Assembly: GCA_002633315.1 (NCBI GenBank)
Contig: NWBN01000027.1
Location: 93,481 to 157,480, forward strand
Direction of reading: 5' to 3'
Length of the DNA stretch: 64,000 bases
Source of the DNA: Bacteroidales bacterium Phil6
GTDB taxonomy: Bacteria > Bacteroidota > Bacteroidia > Bacteroidales > F082
Shown here one piece after another: positions 25,713-35,350 of this stretch (within the stretch, counting starts at the first letter, position 1; each line of letters begins with the position of its first letter). The notes below the pieces were generated by a model. It did not search any database. It saw only the letters and a program-made list of their open reading frames with translations, and was not told the DNA's origin. The translations under genes were made by a program, and so were the position numbers.

Positions 25713-26157
25713 TAAATTCTTTTCTATTTCAACTCATTTGACAATACAAAAATCATCATTTTTAATTATTTTTAAGAAATAACTACTGTAACATTATTAA
25801 ATTGAAAATGAATTTTAATATTTCTAACGGCACTTTACCCTCGCCGCGTACCCCTCCACATTATAATATTTAAAACTACACAAAACGGTCCAAATTAAAT
25901 ATTTTATATGTTATTTTAAAATTTTTATTATGATTATAAGTGATAATTAAAGATTTTTGATTTAAAATATATAATATAAATCAACTAATATGAAATAAAA
26001 ATAAATCCTTATTCTAAAAATATATTAACTTCCATTACAAGATAAAACTTCAAAAATAAAAGACAGATTTCCACAAACGGGAAAAAAGTTTTTTCCGGCA
26101 AAAAAAAGACAGTGTATTATTATTCTTATTCTATTGGTTTCCATATTAAAAAAACTG
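25713..26157. other. AT-rich divergent spacer between the beta-helix operon and mutA
   Basis: No gene is seen. At 25846-25862, CCGCGTACCCCTCCACA is an exact reverse-complement match to part of dnaG (38863-38879). The rest is AT-rich with no stem-loop that I trust. Confidence 0.55.
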
Positions 26158-26165
26158 TATCTTTG
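26158..26165 (+). promoter_or_regulatory. mutAB promoter -7 box
   Basis: TATCTTTG matches TAnnTTTG. A TTG at 26134-26136 at 21-bp spacing serves as the -33 element. The ATG of mutA is 35 bp further on. Confidence 0.65.
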
Positions 26166-26200
26166 CAAAAAAAATCAGAAACGAAATTAATCAAAATAAT

Positions 26201-28051
26201 ATGAGTGATCAAAAGAAACTTTTTGAGGAATTTCCACCAATAACTACGGAACAGTGGGAATCAGTAATAGAAAAAGACCTCAAAGGAGCCGATTATGACA
26301 AAAAATTAGTCTGGAAAACAGCGGAAGGTTTTAGCGTTAGACCTTATTACCGTTCAGAAAATCTAGACTCGGCAGCATGGATAAATGCTTTGCCCGATGA
26401 GTTTCCATATATACGAGGAAACAAAGAGAAAGGCAATAATTGGCTTGTTTGTCAAGATATTACCGTGACAGACTACGTTACAGCCAACAAAAAGGCACTC
26501 GATGCCATCAGCAGAGGAGCCGAAGCCATCAGTTTTAAATTGGAGTACGACAAACTCTATGACACCATTGAGATTTCCGGACTGTTGAACGGCATTGACG
26601 CAAAAAAAGTAGAACTCAGTTTTTATAACAACAAATATCATCTTCCGCTTTTGGAGATGTTATCCAAGATACCCGGTCTGCACGGTTCACTTAACTATGA
26701 CCCATTTACAAGGTACATACGCCGCGGAACTTGGTTTGTAACAGAGAACACCGACATGGAGTTAGCTTACATCTTAGTCAAGGCAGAGATTCCCGGATTT
26801 CAGACCATTGGCGTCAACAGTCATATTTTCACCAATGCCGGTGCCACCATTACACAAGAGATGGCATTTTCTTTGGCGATAGGCGCGGAATATCTCAACA
26901 AGTTGACAGACAGAGAACTCAACATCAACGAGATAGCACCCAAGATACGTTTCAACGTGGCAGTAGGACAGAATTATTTCATGGAGATAGCCAAGATGCG
27001 TGCCTACCGACTTTTATGGGCGAACATCGTCAAGGCTTACGGTGCCGACGACGAGAACTGCAAGATGCGCATCCATGCATTCAACGCACTCATCAACATG
27101 AGTTTATATGATGCATACGTCAACATGTTGCGTACTACCACCGGCACCATGTCGGCAGTATTGGGCGGCGTTGACTCTTTCAGCGTGACGCCATTCGACA
27201 GCACTTACGAAAACAGCAGTGACTTCGCCGACCGTATAGCCCGCAACCAACAGCTGATACTCAAAGAAGAGTCACATTTCGACAAGGTGGCAGACCCGTC
27301 GGCAGGTTCTTATTACATAGAAAACCTCACAGTATCACTTTGTAAAGCAGCATGGGACCTGTTCCTCAAGATACAGGAAGAAGGAGGCTATCTTGCAGCA
27401 GTACGCAGCGGCATGATACAGAACATGATAAAAGAAAACGCCGCAAAACGTTTCAACAACGTGGCGACAAGAAAAGAGATAATACTCGGCACCAATCAAT
27501 ATCCCAACTTCACGGAATCCATGAAGTTCGTTCCGGAGCAGTGGGTGTTTGAAGCCAACGACCGTCGTGAGGAGAAAGCCGAAGTTGACACCATAGTGAC
27601 ATTCCGTGTGGCACAGCAGTTCGAGAAGTTGCGTTATGCCACTGATGTTTACAGCAAGACACATCAGCGTCCGAGGGCGTGGATGTTCACATACGGCAAC
27701 CTCGCCATGCTGAAAGCGCGTTCGCAGTTTGCATCCAATTTCTTTGCCTGTGCAGGATTTGAAATCATCGACAATGCCGGATTCAAGACCCTTGATGACG
27801 GTATTGAAGCAGCATTAAGCCTCAAGCCGGAGATCGTGGTAATCTGTTCTTCAGACGAAGAATACGGCGACGGCAATGCTTTGCGTATCTTTGAAGAATT
27901 ACAAGATGATACCATAGTGGTACTTGCCGGTAATCCCGCAGGTACTGCCGACATTCTCAAAGAAGCCGGCATGGAATATTTCATACATGTAAAAAGCAAC
28001 GTCCTCGAGACTTTACAAAGTTTTCAGAAAAAATTAGGTATAACTAAATAA
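26201..28051 (+). CDS. mutA: Methylmalonyl-CoA mutase small (alpha-like) subunit
   Basis: A 616-residue subunit of the heterodimeric adenosylcobalamin-dependent methylmalonyl-CoA mutase. The first 480 residues are a mutase TIM-barrel domain ([48 protein letters not shown]). The C-terminal 130 residues keep the cobalamin-binding fold but lack the DxHxxG motif, as expected for this structural, non-catalytic subunit. The enzyme interconverts succinyl-CoA and (R)-methylmalonyl-CoA in the cytoplasm, the key step of propionate formation in Bacteroidales. mutB follows after 14 bp. No epimerase or MeaB chaperone gene lies in the window. Confidence 0.96.
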   Translation: MSDQKKLFEEFPPITTEQWESVIEKDLKGADYDKKLVWKTAEGFSVRPYYRSENLDSAAWINALPDEFPYIRGNKEKGNNWLVCQDITVTDYVTANKKALDAISRGAEAISFKLEYDKLYDTIEISGLLNGIDAKKVELSFYNNKYHLPLLEMLSKIPGLHGSLNYDPFTRYIRRGTWFVTENTDMELAYILVKAEIPGFQTIGVNSHIFTNAGATITQEMAFSLAIGAEYLNKLTDRELNINEIAPKIRFNVAVGQNYFMEIAKMRAYRLLWANIVKAYGADDENCKMRIHAFNALINMSLYDAYVNMLRTTTGTMSAVLGGVDSFSVTPFDSTYENSSDFADRIARNQQLILKEESHFDKVADPSAGSYYIENLTVSLCKAAWDLFLKIQEEGGYLAAVRSGMIQNMIKENAAKRFNNVATRKEIILGTNQYPNFTESMKFVPEQWVFEANDRREEKAEVDTIVTFRVAQQFEKLRYATDVYSKTHQRPRAWMFTYGNLAMLKARSQFASNFFACAGFEIIDNAGFKTLDDGIEAALSLKPEIVVICSSDEEYGDGNALRIFEELQDDTIVVLAGNPAGTADILKEAGMEYFIHVKSNVLETLQSFQKKLGITK

Positions 28052-28065
28052 TAAGGAGCAAAACG

Positions 28066-30216
28066 ATGAAACCGGATTTCAAAAACATAAATATCAACGT
28101 TATACCACAGAATGAGGGTAACAAGGCTTGGGAAGTCAAACATAATGTAAATCCCGAGTGGGAGACAGCTGAACATATCATGGTACGTCCGGCATATACA
28201 GCCGCTGAATTGGAAAACATGGAACATCTGAACTATGCAGCCGGTATAGCGCCATTTTTAAGAGGACCTTATTCCACCATGTATGTGATGCGTCCATGGA
28301 CGATACGTCAGTATGCAGGATTCTCTACAGCAGAAGAGTCCAACGCTTTTTACCGTCGCAATTTGGCAGCCGGACAGAAAGGTCTGTCAGTGGCTTTCGA
28401 CCTAGCCACTCACAGAGGCTATGATGCTGATCATGAGAGAGTGATGGGCGATGTCGGAAAGGCTGGTGTCAGTATATGCTCGGTTGAGGACATGAAGATA
28501 TTGTTCGACCAGATACCACTCAACAAGATGTCCGTTTCCATGACAATGAATGGCGCTGTATTGCCAATCTTAGCATTTTATATAGTTACAGCATTGGAAC
28601 AAGGAGCCAAATACGAAGAACTGCAAGGCACCATACAAAACGACATTCTTAAAGAGTTCATGGTGCGTAACACCTACATTTATCCTCCGGAGTTCTCCAT
28701 GCGTATCATTGCCGACATCTTCGAGTTCACCTCACAAAACATGCCAAAGTTCAATTCCATTTCTATTTCGGGATATCACATGCAGGAAGCGGGTGCCACG
28801 GCAGATATTGAATTAGCATATACGCTTGCCGATGGATGGGATTATCTACGTACCGGAGTGAAGGCGGGGTTGGATATCGATGCCTTTGCACCGCGTCTGT
28901 CATTTTTCTGGGGTTCCGGCATGAATCATTTCATGGAAATTGCCAAGATGCGTGCCGCTCGTATGCTGTGGGCAAAGATTGTCAAGACTTTCAATCCAAA
29001 GAACGAAAAGTCATTGGCATTGCGTACTCATACTCAGACTTCAGGCTGGTCACTGACAGAACAAGATCCGTTCAACAATGTAGCACGTACCTGTATAGAA
29101 GCTATGGGGGCCGCTCTCGGTCATACCCAGTCATTGCACACCAACGCTCTCGACGAGGCTATAGCCCTGCCGACAGACTTCTCAGCACGTATAGCACGTA
29201 ACACACAGATATACATACAGGAAGAGACCAATATTTGCAGAGTCGTCGACCCATGGGCAGGCTCATATTATATAGAGTCTCTGACTAAGGAGATAGCAGA
29301 GAAAGCTTGGGAACACATCATGGAAATAGAAGCCATGGGCGGTATGGCAAAAGCCATAGAGACAGGCCTGCCCAAGATGCGTATAGAAGAGGCAGCAGCA
29401 CGCAAACAAGCCAAGATAGACTCGGGACGCGAGACGATAGTAGGTATCAACAAATACCGCCTCGACCATGAAGATCCCATAGAGACTCTCGAGGTTGACA
29501 ATACTGCAGTGCGAGAAGCTCAAATCAAACGTCTCAACACTTTAAGATCCAATCGTAACGAAGCCGATGTGCAACGTTGCCTTGACGCCATCACTGAGGC
29601 AGCAAAGACAGGTAAAGGCAACTTATTGGCATTGGCTGTAGAAGCCGCAAAATGTCGTGCCTCATTAGGAGAGATATCTATGGCATGCGAGAAGGTGGCC
29701 GGTCGTTATAAAGCTGTAATACGTTCTATATCAGGAGTTTATTCTATGGAGACTAAAGATGACAAAAAATTCGCCGAGGCTGTTGCCAAAGCTGATGAAT
29801 TTGCTAAAATAGAAGGACGCCGTCCTCGTATCATGATTGCAAAAATGGGACAAGACGGTCACGACCGTGGCGCCAAAGTAGTGGCGACAGGATATGCCGA
29901 TATAGGTTTCGATGTAGATATGGGACCATTGTTCCAGACACCGGCAGAGGCTGCCCGTCAGGCTGTCGAAAACGATGTTCACATACTCGGCGTGTCAAGT
30001 CTGGCGGCAGGACATAAAACGCTTGTGCCACAGGTGATACAGGAATTGGAAAAACTTGGACGTCCGGATATAATGGTAGTTGTAGGTGGAGTAATACCTC
30101 CACAAGATTATCAATTCCTTTATGATGCCGGTGCAGCGGCAATATTCGGTCCCGGAACTGTGATATCAGATTCAGCTATCAAAATGCTCGACTTGCTCAT
30201 AGCAGCAAGACATTAA
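28066..30216 (+). CDS. mutB: Methylmalonyl-CoA mutase large (catalytic) subunit
   Basis: A 716-residue catalytic subunit. The barrel domain begins near residue 60 ([20 protein letters not shown]) and contains [14 protein letters not shown] and [19 protein letters not shown], both mutase signatures. The C-terminal domain carries the cobalamin-binding DGHDRG motif, whose His599 is the lower axial ligand of cobalt, followed by [12 protein letters not shown] and [12 protein letters not shown]. The length and the order of motifs are normal. It is cotranscribed with mutA and ends in a strong hairpin at 30241-30270. With mutA it links succinate and propionate metabolism. Confidence 0.97.
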   Translation: MKPDFKNININVIPQNEGNKAWEVKHNVNPEWETAEHIMVRPAYTAAELENMEHLNYAAGIAPFLRGPYSTMYVMRPWTIRQYAGFSTAEESNAFYRRNLAAGQKGLSVAFDLATHRGYDADHERVMGDVGKAGVSICSVEDMKILFDQIPLNKMSVSMTMNGAVLPILAFYIVTALEQGAKYEELQGTIQNDILKEFMVRNTYIYPPEFSMRIIADIFEFTSQNMPKFNSISISGYHMQEAGATADIELAYTLADGWDYLRTGVKAGLDIDAFAPRLSFFWGSGMNHFMEIAKMRAARMLWAKIVKTFNPKNEKSLALRTHTQTSGWSLTEQDPFNNVARTCIEAMGAALGHTQSLHTNALDEAIALPTDFSARIARNTQIYIQEETNICRVVDPWAGSYYIESLTKEIAEKAWEHIMEIEAMGGMAKAIETGLPKMRIEEAAARKQAKIDSGRETIVGINKYRLDHEDPIETLEVDNTAVREAQIKRLNTLRSNRNEADVQRCLDAITEAAKTGKGNLLALAVEAAKCRASLGEISMACEKVAGRYKAVIRSISGVYSMETKDDKKFAEAVAKADEFAKIEGRRPRIMIAKMGQDGHDRGAKVVATGYADIGFDVDMGPLFQTPAEAARQAVENDVHILGVSSLAAGHKTLVPQVIQELEKLGRPDIMVVVGGVIPPQDYQFLYDAGAAAIFGPGTVISDSAIKMLDLLIAARH

Positions 30217-30240
30217 TCGTTCTTATAAATATCTGAAACT

Positions 30241-30270
30241 CAAGGTGCAGTTCATTTGAATTGCACCTTG
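30241..30270 (+). terminator. mutAB terminator hairpin
   Basis: CAAGGTGCA at 30241-30249 is a perfect inverted match to TGCACCTTG at 30262-30270. The inner TTCA/TGAA pairs extend the stem to about 13 bp around a tiny loop. It starts 24 bp past the mutB stop. A run of U is weak, so it may work in both directions. Confidence 0.65.
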
Positions 30271-30344
30271 TTAATATATGATGACTCGTCAAGTTTTTCA
30301 AGAAAATATATTTTCCTGAAACACAACGATATATTATTAAAACA

Positions 30345-30375
30345 TGTAGAGACGCCATATTATGACATCTCTACA
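30345..30375. repeat. Palindromic repeat TGTAGAGACG...ATCTCTACA
   Basis: This copy reads TGTAGAGACGCCATATTATG followed by ACATCTCTACA. It differs from the 6000-6028 copy at a few positions and keeps the inverted arms with one mismatch. It lies 24 bp beyond the stop of mgsA and may serve as its terminator. Confidence 0.68.
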
Positions 30376-30398
30376 AAATTTTACCTTCAATATGAATA

Positions 30399-30827
30399 TT
30401 ACAACACTCTGTTGAGATAATCCGAATAATCTGTCACCACCGGCTGATAATCAGGGTCGCCAAACAACAAGGAATTTATCAGGAAGTCGGCAGAAGCTCT
30501 GTTGCACGCCGTCGGTATGTCATACAATACGCTAAGACGAAGCAAGGCCTTGACATCTACATCATGAGGCTGACTTGTCATAGGGTCCCAGAAAAAGATC
30601 AGGTAATCTATCTTACCTTCTGAGATGAGTGAACCGAGTTGTTGGTCTCCGCCAAGAGGTCCCGATTTCAGACAACGTACGTTATCGAGTACAGAGGACA
30701 ACATCTTACCTGTAGTACCGGTAGCATAGAAGTCATTGCCTTTCAACTTTTTGACATGCTTAGACACCCATTCGAGCAACTCTTTCTTTCTGGCATCGTG
30801 CGCCACCAAGGCGATAACTTTCTTCAT
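30399..30827 (-). CDS. mgsA: Methylglyoxal synthase
   Basis: A 142-residue protein with every landmark of methylglyoxal synthase: VAHDARK with His10, GTTGKM (phosphate loop), GPLGGDQQ with the catalytic Asp61, FFWDPMTSQPHDVDVKALLR with His88, and IPTACNRASADFLI. The enzyme turns dihydroxyacetone phosphate into methylglyoxal and phosphate, a bypass that relieves build-up of sugar phosphates. It starts 6 bp after the flavodiiron gene on the same strand, so it is the last gene of that operon. The sequence is complete and of normal length. Confidence 0.95.
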   Translation of the reverse strand: MKKVIALVAHDARKKELLEWVSKHVKKLKGNDFYATGTTGKMLSSVLDNVRCLKSGPLGGDQQLGSLISEGKIDYLIFFWDPMTSQPHDVDVKALLRLSVLYDIPTACNRASADFLINSLLFGDPDYQPVVTDYSDYLNRVL

Positions 30828-30833
30828 GACATA

Positions 30834-32030
30834 TTAATTATTTTGCAACACTGCCATACCTATCGTTTTACCAAGATTATAGAGTTTATCTATATCCTCT
30901 TCGCGTATAGGAGCACCTTTCACCTCCACCGGATCTGCAATGACATTCCATTTAGCACATTCGGCAGTAGCCATTATTGTCTTTACTCCTCCTCCGCTCC
31001 AGCTCATACCTCCGAAGATGCCGAATATTTTATTATGAGGTCTAAACTCAACGAGTTCATGAAGAAGTAAGCTCATATTAGGAAATACACAGCCATAATG
31101 CGATGCAGCGCCAAGAACTACAGCTTTATATTTCCAGATATCGCTCATTATAAACGATACTTCTGTTTTGGAGATATCATAGACGCGTATATCTTTTATG
31201 CCACATTCTGCTACACCTCGAGCCACGATGTCTGCCATTCTGCCGGTATTGCCGTACATAGAGCCATAAACTATCACCACTCCGTTTTCACCTTCATGTT
31301 TGCTCCATTTGGCATAACGTTCTACCACCCAGGCAAGGTTGCTACGCCATATCAAACCGTGTGAAGGTGCTATCATGCTGATATCCAAAGGTCCAACCTT
31401 CTGTATCGCTTTAAGAGCCATGGCAGCCACCTTGCCGACTATGTTAGCATAATATCTGCGCATGTCGTCCTCATAAAAACCAAGGTTCGCCTCATCATCG
31501 AAGATGGCACCGTTAAGCGCGCCAAAACCTCCGAAAGCATCATTGGAAAATATTATTTTCGTCTTTTGTTCATAAGTCACCATCGACTCAGGCCAATGTA
31601 CCATAGGTACCATAAAAAAACGGAAAGTATGTTGTCCTGTACACAAAATCTCGCCTTCAGCCACTACCTTCTTATTCTTTATACAACCGTAAAATGCTTC
31701 TAATGGACCGAAAGTCTTTGCATTACCAATGACACAAACATCAGGATATTCCCTTATTATTGCACTGACAGCACCGCTATGATCCGGCTCATCATGATTG
31801 ATAATCAGATAATCTACTTTACGGTCTCCAAGAATGGATTTTATCTTGAAAAGATATTCCGACATAAAACCCTGTTCTACCGGATCTATTAGGGTAACTT
31901 TATCATCAACAATAAGATATGAATTATAAGAGACACCGTTAGGCAACTCCATGTGATTTTCAAAAAGTTCTGTCCTGCGGTCGTTTACGCCGACATAATA
32001 GACATTATCAGCTAAATTAATATGGTTCAT
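30834..32030 (-). CDS. Flavodiiron protein (A-type flavoprotein, O2/NO reductase)
   Basis: A 398-residue flavodiiron protein. The N-terminal metallo-beta-lactamase-like domain has the diiron site INHDEPDHSG (H-x-E-x-D-H) near residue 79, then FMVPMVHWPESM and FSNDAFG with further ligands and MIAPSHGLIW near 233. The C-terminal flavodoxin domain has the FMN phosphate loop YGSMYGNTGR near 260. Such enzymes reduce O2 to water, or NO to N2O, with electrons from rubredoxin. The ATG at 32028-32030 gives MNHINLADNVYYVGVNDRR, the usual family start; an upstream in-frame start would overlap the preceding gene. It lies 17 bp after the rubredoxin fusion gene. Confidence 0.93.
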   Translation of the reverse strand: MNHINLADNVYYVGVNDRRTELFENHMELPNGVSYNSYLIVDDKVTLIDPVEQGFMSEYLFKIKSILGDRKVDYLIINHDEPDHSGAVSAIIREYPDVCVIGNAKTFGPLEAFYGCIKNKKVVAEGEILCTGQHTFRFFMVPMVHWPESMVTYEQKTKIIFSNDAFGGFGALNGAIFDDEANLGFYEDDMRRYYANIVGKVAAMALKAIQKVGPLDISMIAPSHGLIWRSNLAWVVERYAKWSKHEGENGVVIVYGSMYGNTGRMADIVARGVAECGIKDIRVYDISKTEVSFIMSDIWKYKAVVLGAASHYGCVFPNMSLLLHELVEFRPHNKIFGIFGGMSWSGGGVKTIMATAECAKWNVIADPVEVKGAPIREEDIDKLYNLGKTIGMAVLQNN

Positions 32031-32047
32031 AATTAGAGTTTTAGTTA

Positions 32048-32650
32048 TTACAAAGGGACAAAGTCGATAGCACCATGTTTGCATAACGGACATATAATGT
32101 CAGCGGGAAGTTCCTCGCCCTCATAGACCCATCCGCATATCTTGCATCGCCAACCTTTTTTCTTTGTCTTCTCAGGTTTAGGTTTAATATTATCTTGATA
32201 ACACTGATATGTTACAGATTCTTTATCAGACAACACTTTAGAGTCCACCACTTCGGCTATAAACATGGTATGCGTACCGAAATCTATAGATTTCACCACA
32301 CGGCACGAGATGATGGCATTGGAATACTGAGGGACGTAAAGCACATTGTTGGCAGTACGCTCGAGATTGTCGAAGTCATTAAATTTATCTGTATCTCTTC
32401 CTGAATGATATCCGAAACGTTCAAATATTTCGAAAGGGGTATCAGCAGTAAGACAAGAGATATTAAAGACACAGGAATCCGTTATCATGTCATGAGTAAG
32501 ATTCAGTTTATTCACCGTTACGGAAATCCGTAACGGTGAATCACTGATTTGCATTACAGTATTAATGATACATCCGTTATCTTTATTCTCATAGTTTGTC
32601 GTCAAGACATAAAGTCCATAACCTATTTTAAATAATGCGTTTGTATCCAT
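32048..32650 (-). CDS. Flavin reductase-rubredoxin fusion (high-molecular-weight rubredoxin-like)
   Basis: A 200-residue fusion. Residues 1-145 form a flavin-reductase-like split-barrel FMN domain (FKIGYGLYVLTT, NTVMQISDSPLRISVTVNK, DSCVFNISCLTADTPFE). Residues 155-200 form a rubredoxin domain with the iron ligands WRCKICGWVYEGE and CPLCKHG. The layout matches high-molecular-weight rubredoxin (Hrb) of Moorella, an NAD(P)H-linked donor to the flavodiiron protein. The flavodiiron gene is the next gene downstream (17 bp), which supports that role. A separate rubredoxin gene lies 9 bp upstream. The rubredoxin loop is shorter than in the free protein, which is common in such fusions. Confidence 0.9.
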   Translation of the reverse strand: MDTNALFKIGYGLYVLTTNYENKDNGCIINTVMQISDSPLRISVTVNKLNLTHDMITDSCVFNISCLTADTPFEIFERFGYHSGRDTDKFNDFDNLERTANNVLYVPQYSNAIISCRVVKSIDFGTHTMFIAEVVDSKVLSDKESVTYQCYQDNIKPKPEKTKKKGWRCKICGWVYEGEELPADIICPLCKHGAIDFVPL

Positions 32651-32659
32651 TATACATTT

Positions 32660-32821
32660 TTAGTTTTGTACTTCAAAGTTCTCTTTTGAAACTCCGCAAA
32701 GTGGGCATGACCAGCTATCAGGCAGGTCCTCGAAAGGAGTGCCCGGAGCTATACCATTGTCAGGATCTCCTACTTCAGGGTCATAGACATACCCACATAC
32801 TGTGCAAACATACTTTTTCAT
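32660..32821 (-). CDS. Rubredoxin
   Basis: A 53-residue classical rubredoxin. The sequence starts [15 protein letters not shown] and has [16 protein letters not shown], then [15 protein letters not shown]. The two C-x-x-C pairs bind one iron. It is a one-electron carrier that probably serves the flavodiiron protein encoded two genes downstream. The gene lies 70 bp after the dihydroorotate-dehydrogenase-like gene and 9 bp before the fusion gene. The start is the ATG at 32819-32821. Confidence 0.96.
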   Translation of the reverse strand: MKKYVCTVCGYVYDPEVGDPDNGIAPGTPFEDLPDSWSCPLCGVSKENFEVQN

Positions 32822-32891
32822 ATTATTAATTTTAGATTAGTTATTATTCAACAATTTATTTTACATTATTACTTACAAAACGATTAAAAAA

Positions 32892-33872
32892 TCAATTCAT
32901 GTCATAGTTCCTTCTGAGATATTGGAGGCGTTCGAACACCTTTACATCGTCATCACTGTTGAGAAGTCCTTTAAAGTCTTTGACAGTGTTGTAATTATGA
33001 CGTAACATCCAATCTTTCAATTCAGACAGCACTGTTGAAATATATGACAATCCATTTTTATATAGAGTGCTGCAAAGCTGAACAGAAGAGGCTCCTGCAA
33101 GCAGTTGTTTTACTACGGCATTACCGCAAAAAACTCCTGTAGATGCCGACAGGTCGGAAGGTATCTTCTGAGAAAATAACAGAGATATCCATCTGAGTGT
33201 GTCGCTATTCTCTTCCGGCACTGAGAGTGCATTACCCGGAATCACCTTAACAGTCTCGATATCAATGTCAGTATTGTAGAAGCGGTTGAAAAGCACCAAG
33301 CCGTCGGCACCTTCCTGTGCGAGACGGAAAGCAAAGTTACAGATATTGGTGAAATGGGATCCTATCTTCACCGAGACCGGTATTGTGACACTTTTCTTGA
33401 CAGCTTTAAGGATGGCGACAGCTTCATCTTCAATAGCTTCAGCCTTAACATTCCTGTCAAAAGGAGATATTGCGATGTTTAATTCTATGGCATCGGCTCC
33501 TGCATCCTGAAATTCTTTTGCAATAGCAGTCCATTCTCCAAAATCCGTACAATTAATACTTGCAATTACCGGAATATCGACAGCTTTTTTGGATTCTTTT
33601 ATCAATTTTACATACAATTCTATTTCATTGCCACGAAGAAATGTTGTCATATATCGATGAGCATCTGGCATGGCATCATAAATATCTGTATAACCTTCTT
33701 CTTTTTTGATATCTGCAAGAATCTGTTCTTCAAACAAAGATTTCAAGACGACAGCACCGGCACCTGCGGCAGCACAATTTTTAACACCTTCTACACTGCC
33801 TGTAAAAGTGGAACTTCCTACTATTACAGGAGACTTCAACTTTAATCCTAAATATTTAGTCGATAAGTCCAT
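32892..33872 (-). CDS. Dihydroorotate dehydrogenase-like FMN protein
   Basis: A 326-residue TIM-barrel flavoprotein of the PyrD class 1-like group. GLKLKSPVIVGSSTFTGSVE near residue 9 holds the phosphate and FMN region, ASINCTDFGEW and DAIELNIA the central barrel, PVSVKIGSHFTN the FMN-binding Lys region, and STGVFCGNAVVKQLLAGAS the C-terminal phosphate loop. It diverges from true PyrD at the catalytic region (no NxSCPN block), so its substrate is uncertain and pyrimidine synthesis is not assured. It heads an operon with rubredoxin, the flavin reductase-rubredoxin fusion, flavodiiron protein and methylglyoxal synthase. A TAAATTTG box lies 29 bp upstream. Confidence 0.82.
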   Translation of the reverse strand: MDLSTKYLGLKLKSPVIVGSSTFTGSVEGVKNCAAAGAGAVVLKSLFEEQILADIKKEEGYTDIYDAMPDAHRYMTTFLRGNEIELYVKLIKESKKAVDIPVIASINCTDFGEWTAIAKEFQDAGADAIELNIAISPFDRNVKAEAIEDEAVAILKAVKKSVTIPVSVKIGSHFTNICNFAFRLAQEGADGLVLFNRFYNTDIDIETVKVIPGNALSVPEENSDTLRWISLLFSQKIPSDLSASTGVFCGNAVVKQLLAGASSVQLCSTLYKNGLSYISTVLSELKDWMLRHNYNTVKDFKGLLNSDDDVKVFERLQYLRRNYDMN

Positions 33873-33900
33873 AGTTCTTTAATTTCCAAATTTAACAATG

Positions 33901-33908
33901 CAAATTTA
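33901..33908 (-). promoter_or_regulatory. Promoter box of the rubredoxin/flavodiiron operon
   Basis: The minus strand reads TAAATTTG (TAnnTTTG), 29 bp before the ATG at 33872. It is the only clear box ahead of the five-gene run that ends at 30399. Confidence 0.5.
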
Positions 33909-34029
33909 TATATTTTTTTTATAAAACTTTATATGATGAAAAAAAATAAGATATGACAGAATAACCAAGGCAATGTGACGACAACATGAAAAAAATCAAA
34001 ATAACAGCCCGTCATATCCATAAAAATAG

Positions 34030-34037
34030 TAACTTTG
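34030..34037 (+). promoter_or_regulatory. -7 promoter box for the pseudouridine synthase gene
   Basis: TAACTTTG, an exact TAnnTTTG match, lies 39 bp before the ATG at 34076. No clear -33 element is seen. Confidence 0.58.
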
Positions 34038-34075
34038 CCGCCCAAATCAATTGATTAATATTTATTTTTTGAAAG

Positions 34076-35350
34076 ATGAACTCAGAAGGAAGAACGGGGA
34101 AACGTCAACACATTACCAAAAGGAAAACTGCCGAGGTAAGACGATTCAGTGATGAAAGACTAAAACAGTTTGAAAAAGAAAAAGCATCACGCCGGGATGG
34201 CGATGAGAGAAGAAGAAATTTTGAAACAAGAAGAGATAACAGATTAGAGAGAAAATCTCGTTTTGATTCAAGAGAAAGTGATTTTGAAGATAGGAACTCA
34301 AGAAGAGGTGGGTTTGAGAAAAGAAGTTTCAGAAAAGACAGAGATGATAACCATGACTTTGAAAGAAGAAACTTCAAAAGAGACAGAGACGATAGTCGTG
34401 ACTTCGGAAGAAAGAGTTTCAGAAAAGACAGAGACGACAGACGTGACTACAGAGAGACCTCCCGCAACCGTGGCGAGGAACAGCATAGTCAGAGACGTGG
34501 AGCAGCCCGTTTTGACAGATTCGATGATAACGACAGACGCGGCTTCAAAAGAGAAGAAAAAGATTTCAGAGAACGTCGCGGCAGCGGCTTCAGAAGAAGA
34601 GAGAAAGACCCGTTGCATGACAGACCGAAAGCCACCGGACTGATACGTCTTAACAAATATCTCGCCGACTCCGGCATCTGCTCTCGCCGCGAAGCTGATG
34701 ACCTCATACTCGCCGGCGCCGTGACAGTAAACGGAGAAGTGGTGAAAGAATTAGGCGTCAGAGTAGGTCCTGAAGACAAGGTGTCATACGGAGGCGAGAC
34801 GCTGAGACGAGAAAAACTGCGTTATGTATTGCTGAACAAACCTAAAGGTGTCATCACCACATCAGACGACCCATACGAACGCCATACCGTGATGGAACTC
34901 GTAGAAGGCGCTTGTGAAGAACGTATTTATCCCGTCGGTCGCCTCGATAGAAATACCATAGGCCTGCTGCTGCTCACCAACGACGGCGACCTCGCCAAGA
35001 CTTTGACACACCCCAGCCACGAGGTGAAGAAACTGTATCATGCCACACTTAACAAACCATTAACAAAAAACGACCTTGCCAAGATACAGGAAGGTCTCGT
35101 ATTAGAAGATGGTCCTATAAAAGTAGATGACATCAGCTGGGTGGTAGATGACCCTACAAAAAGAGAAATAGGAATAGAGATACATTCCGGACGCAACCAC
35201 ATAGTGCGCCGTATCTTCGAGAGCCTCGGTTATGAAGTGGTGAAACTCGACAGAGTGATGTTCGCCGGATTAACCAAACAAAACCTGCCACGCGGACATT
35301 GGAGATTTCTTACTTCTGCCGAGATAAGCATGCTTAAAAGAATACAATGA
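34076..35350 (+). CDS. rluB: RluB/RsuA-type pseudouridine synthase with long charged N-terminal extension
   Basis: A 424-residue protein. Residues 186-424 are a complete large-subunit rRNA pseudouridine synthase: an S4 domain (LIRLNKYLADSGICSRREAD), the catalytic motif GRLDRNT with Asp291, LLLLTNDGDLA, and the RNA-binding GRNHIVRR. RluB acts on 23S rRNA near position 2605 in the E. coli numbering. Residues 1-185 form a low-complexity Arg/Asp/Glu-rich extension with three 15-residue repeats (starting at Phe85, Phe100 and Phe115) of the type FRKDRDD. The extension is likely disordered and RNA-binding. The next gene starts in an ATGA overlap with the stop. Confidence 0.9.
   Translation: MNSEGRTGKRQHITKRKTAEVRRFSDERLKQFEKEKASRRDGDERRRNFETRRDNRLERKSRFDSRESDFEDRNSRRGGFEKRSFRKDRDDNHDFERRNFKRDRDDSRDFGRKSFRKDRDDRRDYRETSRNRGEEQHSQRRGAARFDRFDDNDRRGFKREEKDFRERRGSGFRRREKDPLHDRPKATGLIRLNKYLADSGICSRREADDLILAGAVTVNGEVVKELGVRVGPEDKVSYGGETLRREKLRYVLLNKPKGVITTSDDPYERHTVMELVEGACEERIYPVGRLDRNTIGLLLLTNDGDLAKTLTHPSHEVKKLYHATLNKPLTKNDLAKIQEGLVLEDGPIKVDDISWVVDDPTKREIGIEIHSGRNHIVRRIFESLGYEVVKLDRVMFAGLTKQNLPRGHWRFLTSAEISMLKRIQ

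Noticed and set aside
32031..32093. Longer N-terminus for the flavodiiron protein
   Set aside because: It would overlap the rubredoxin domain of the preceding gene, and the MNHINL start fits the family.
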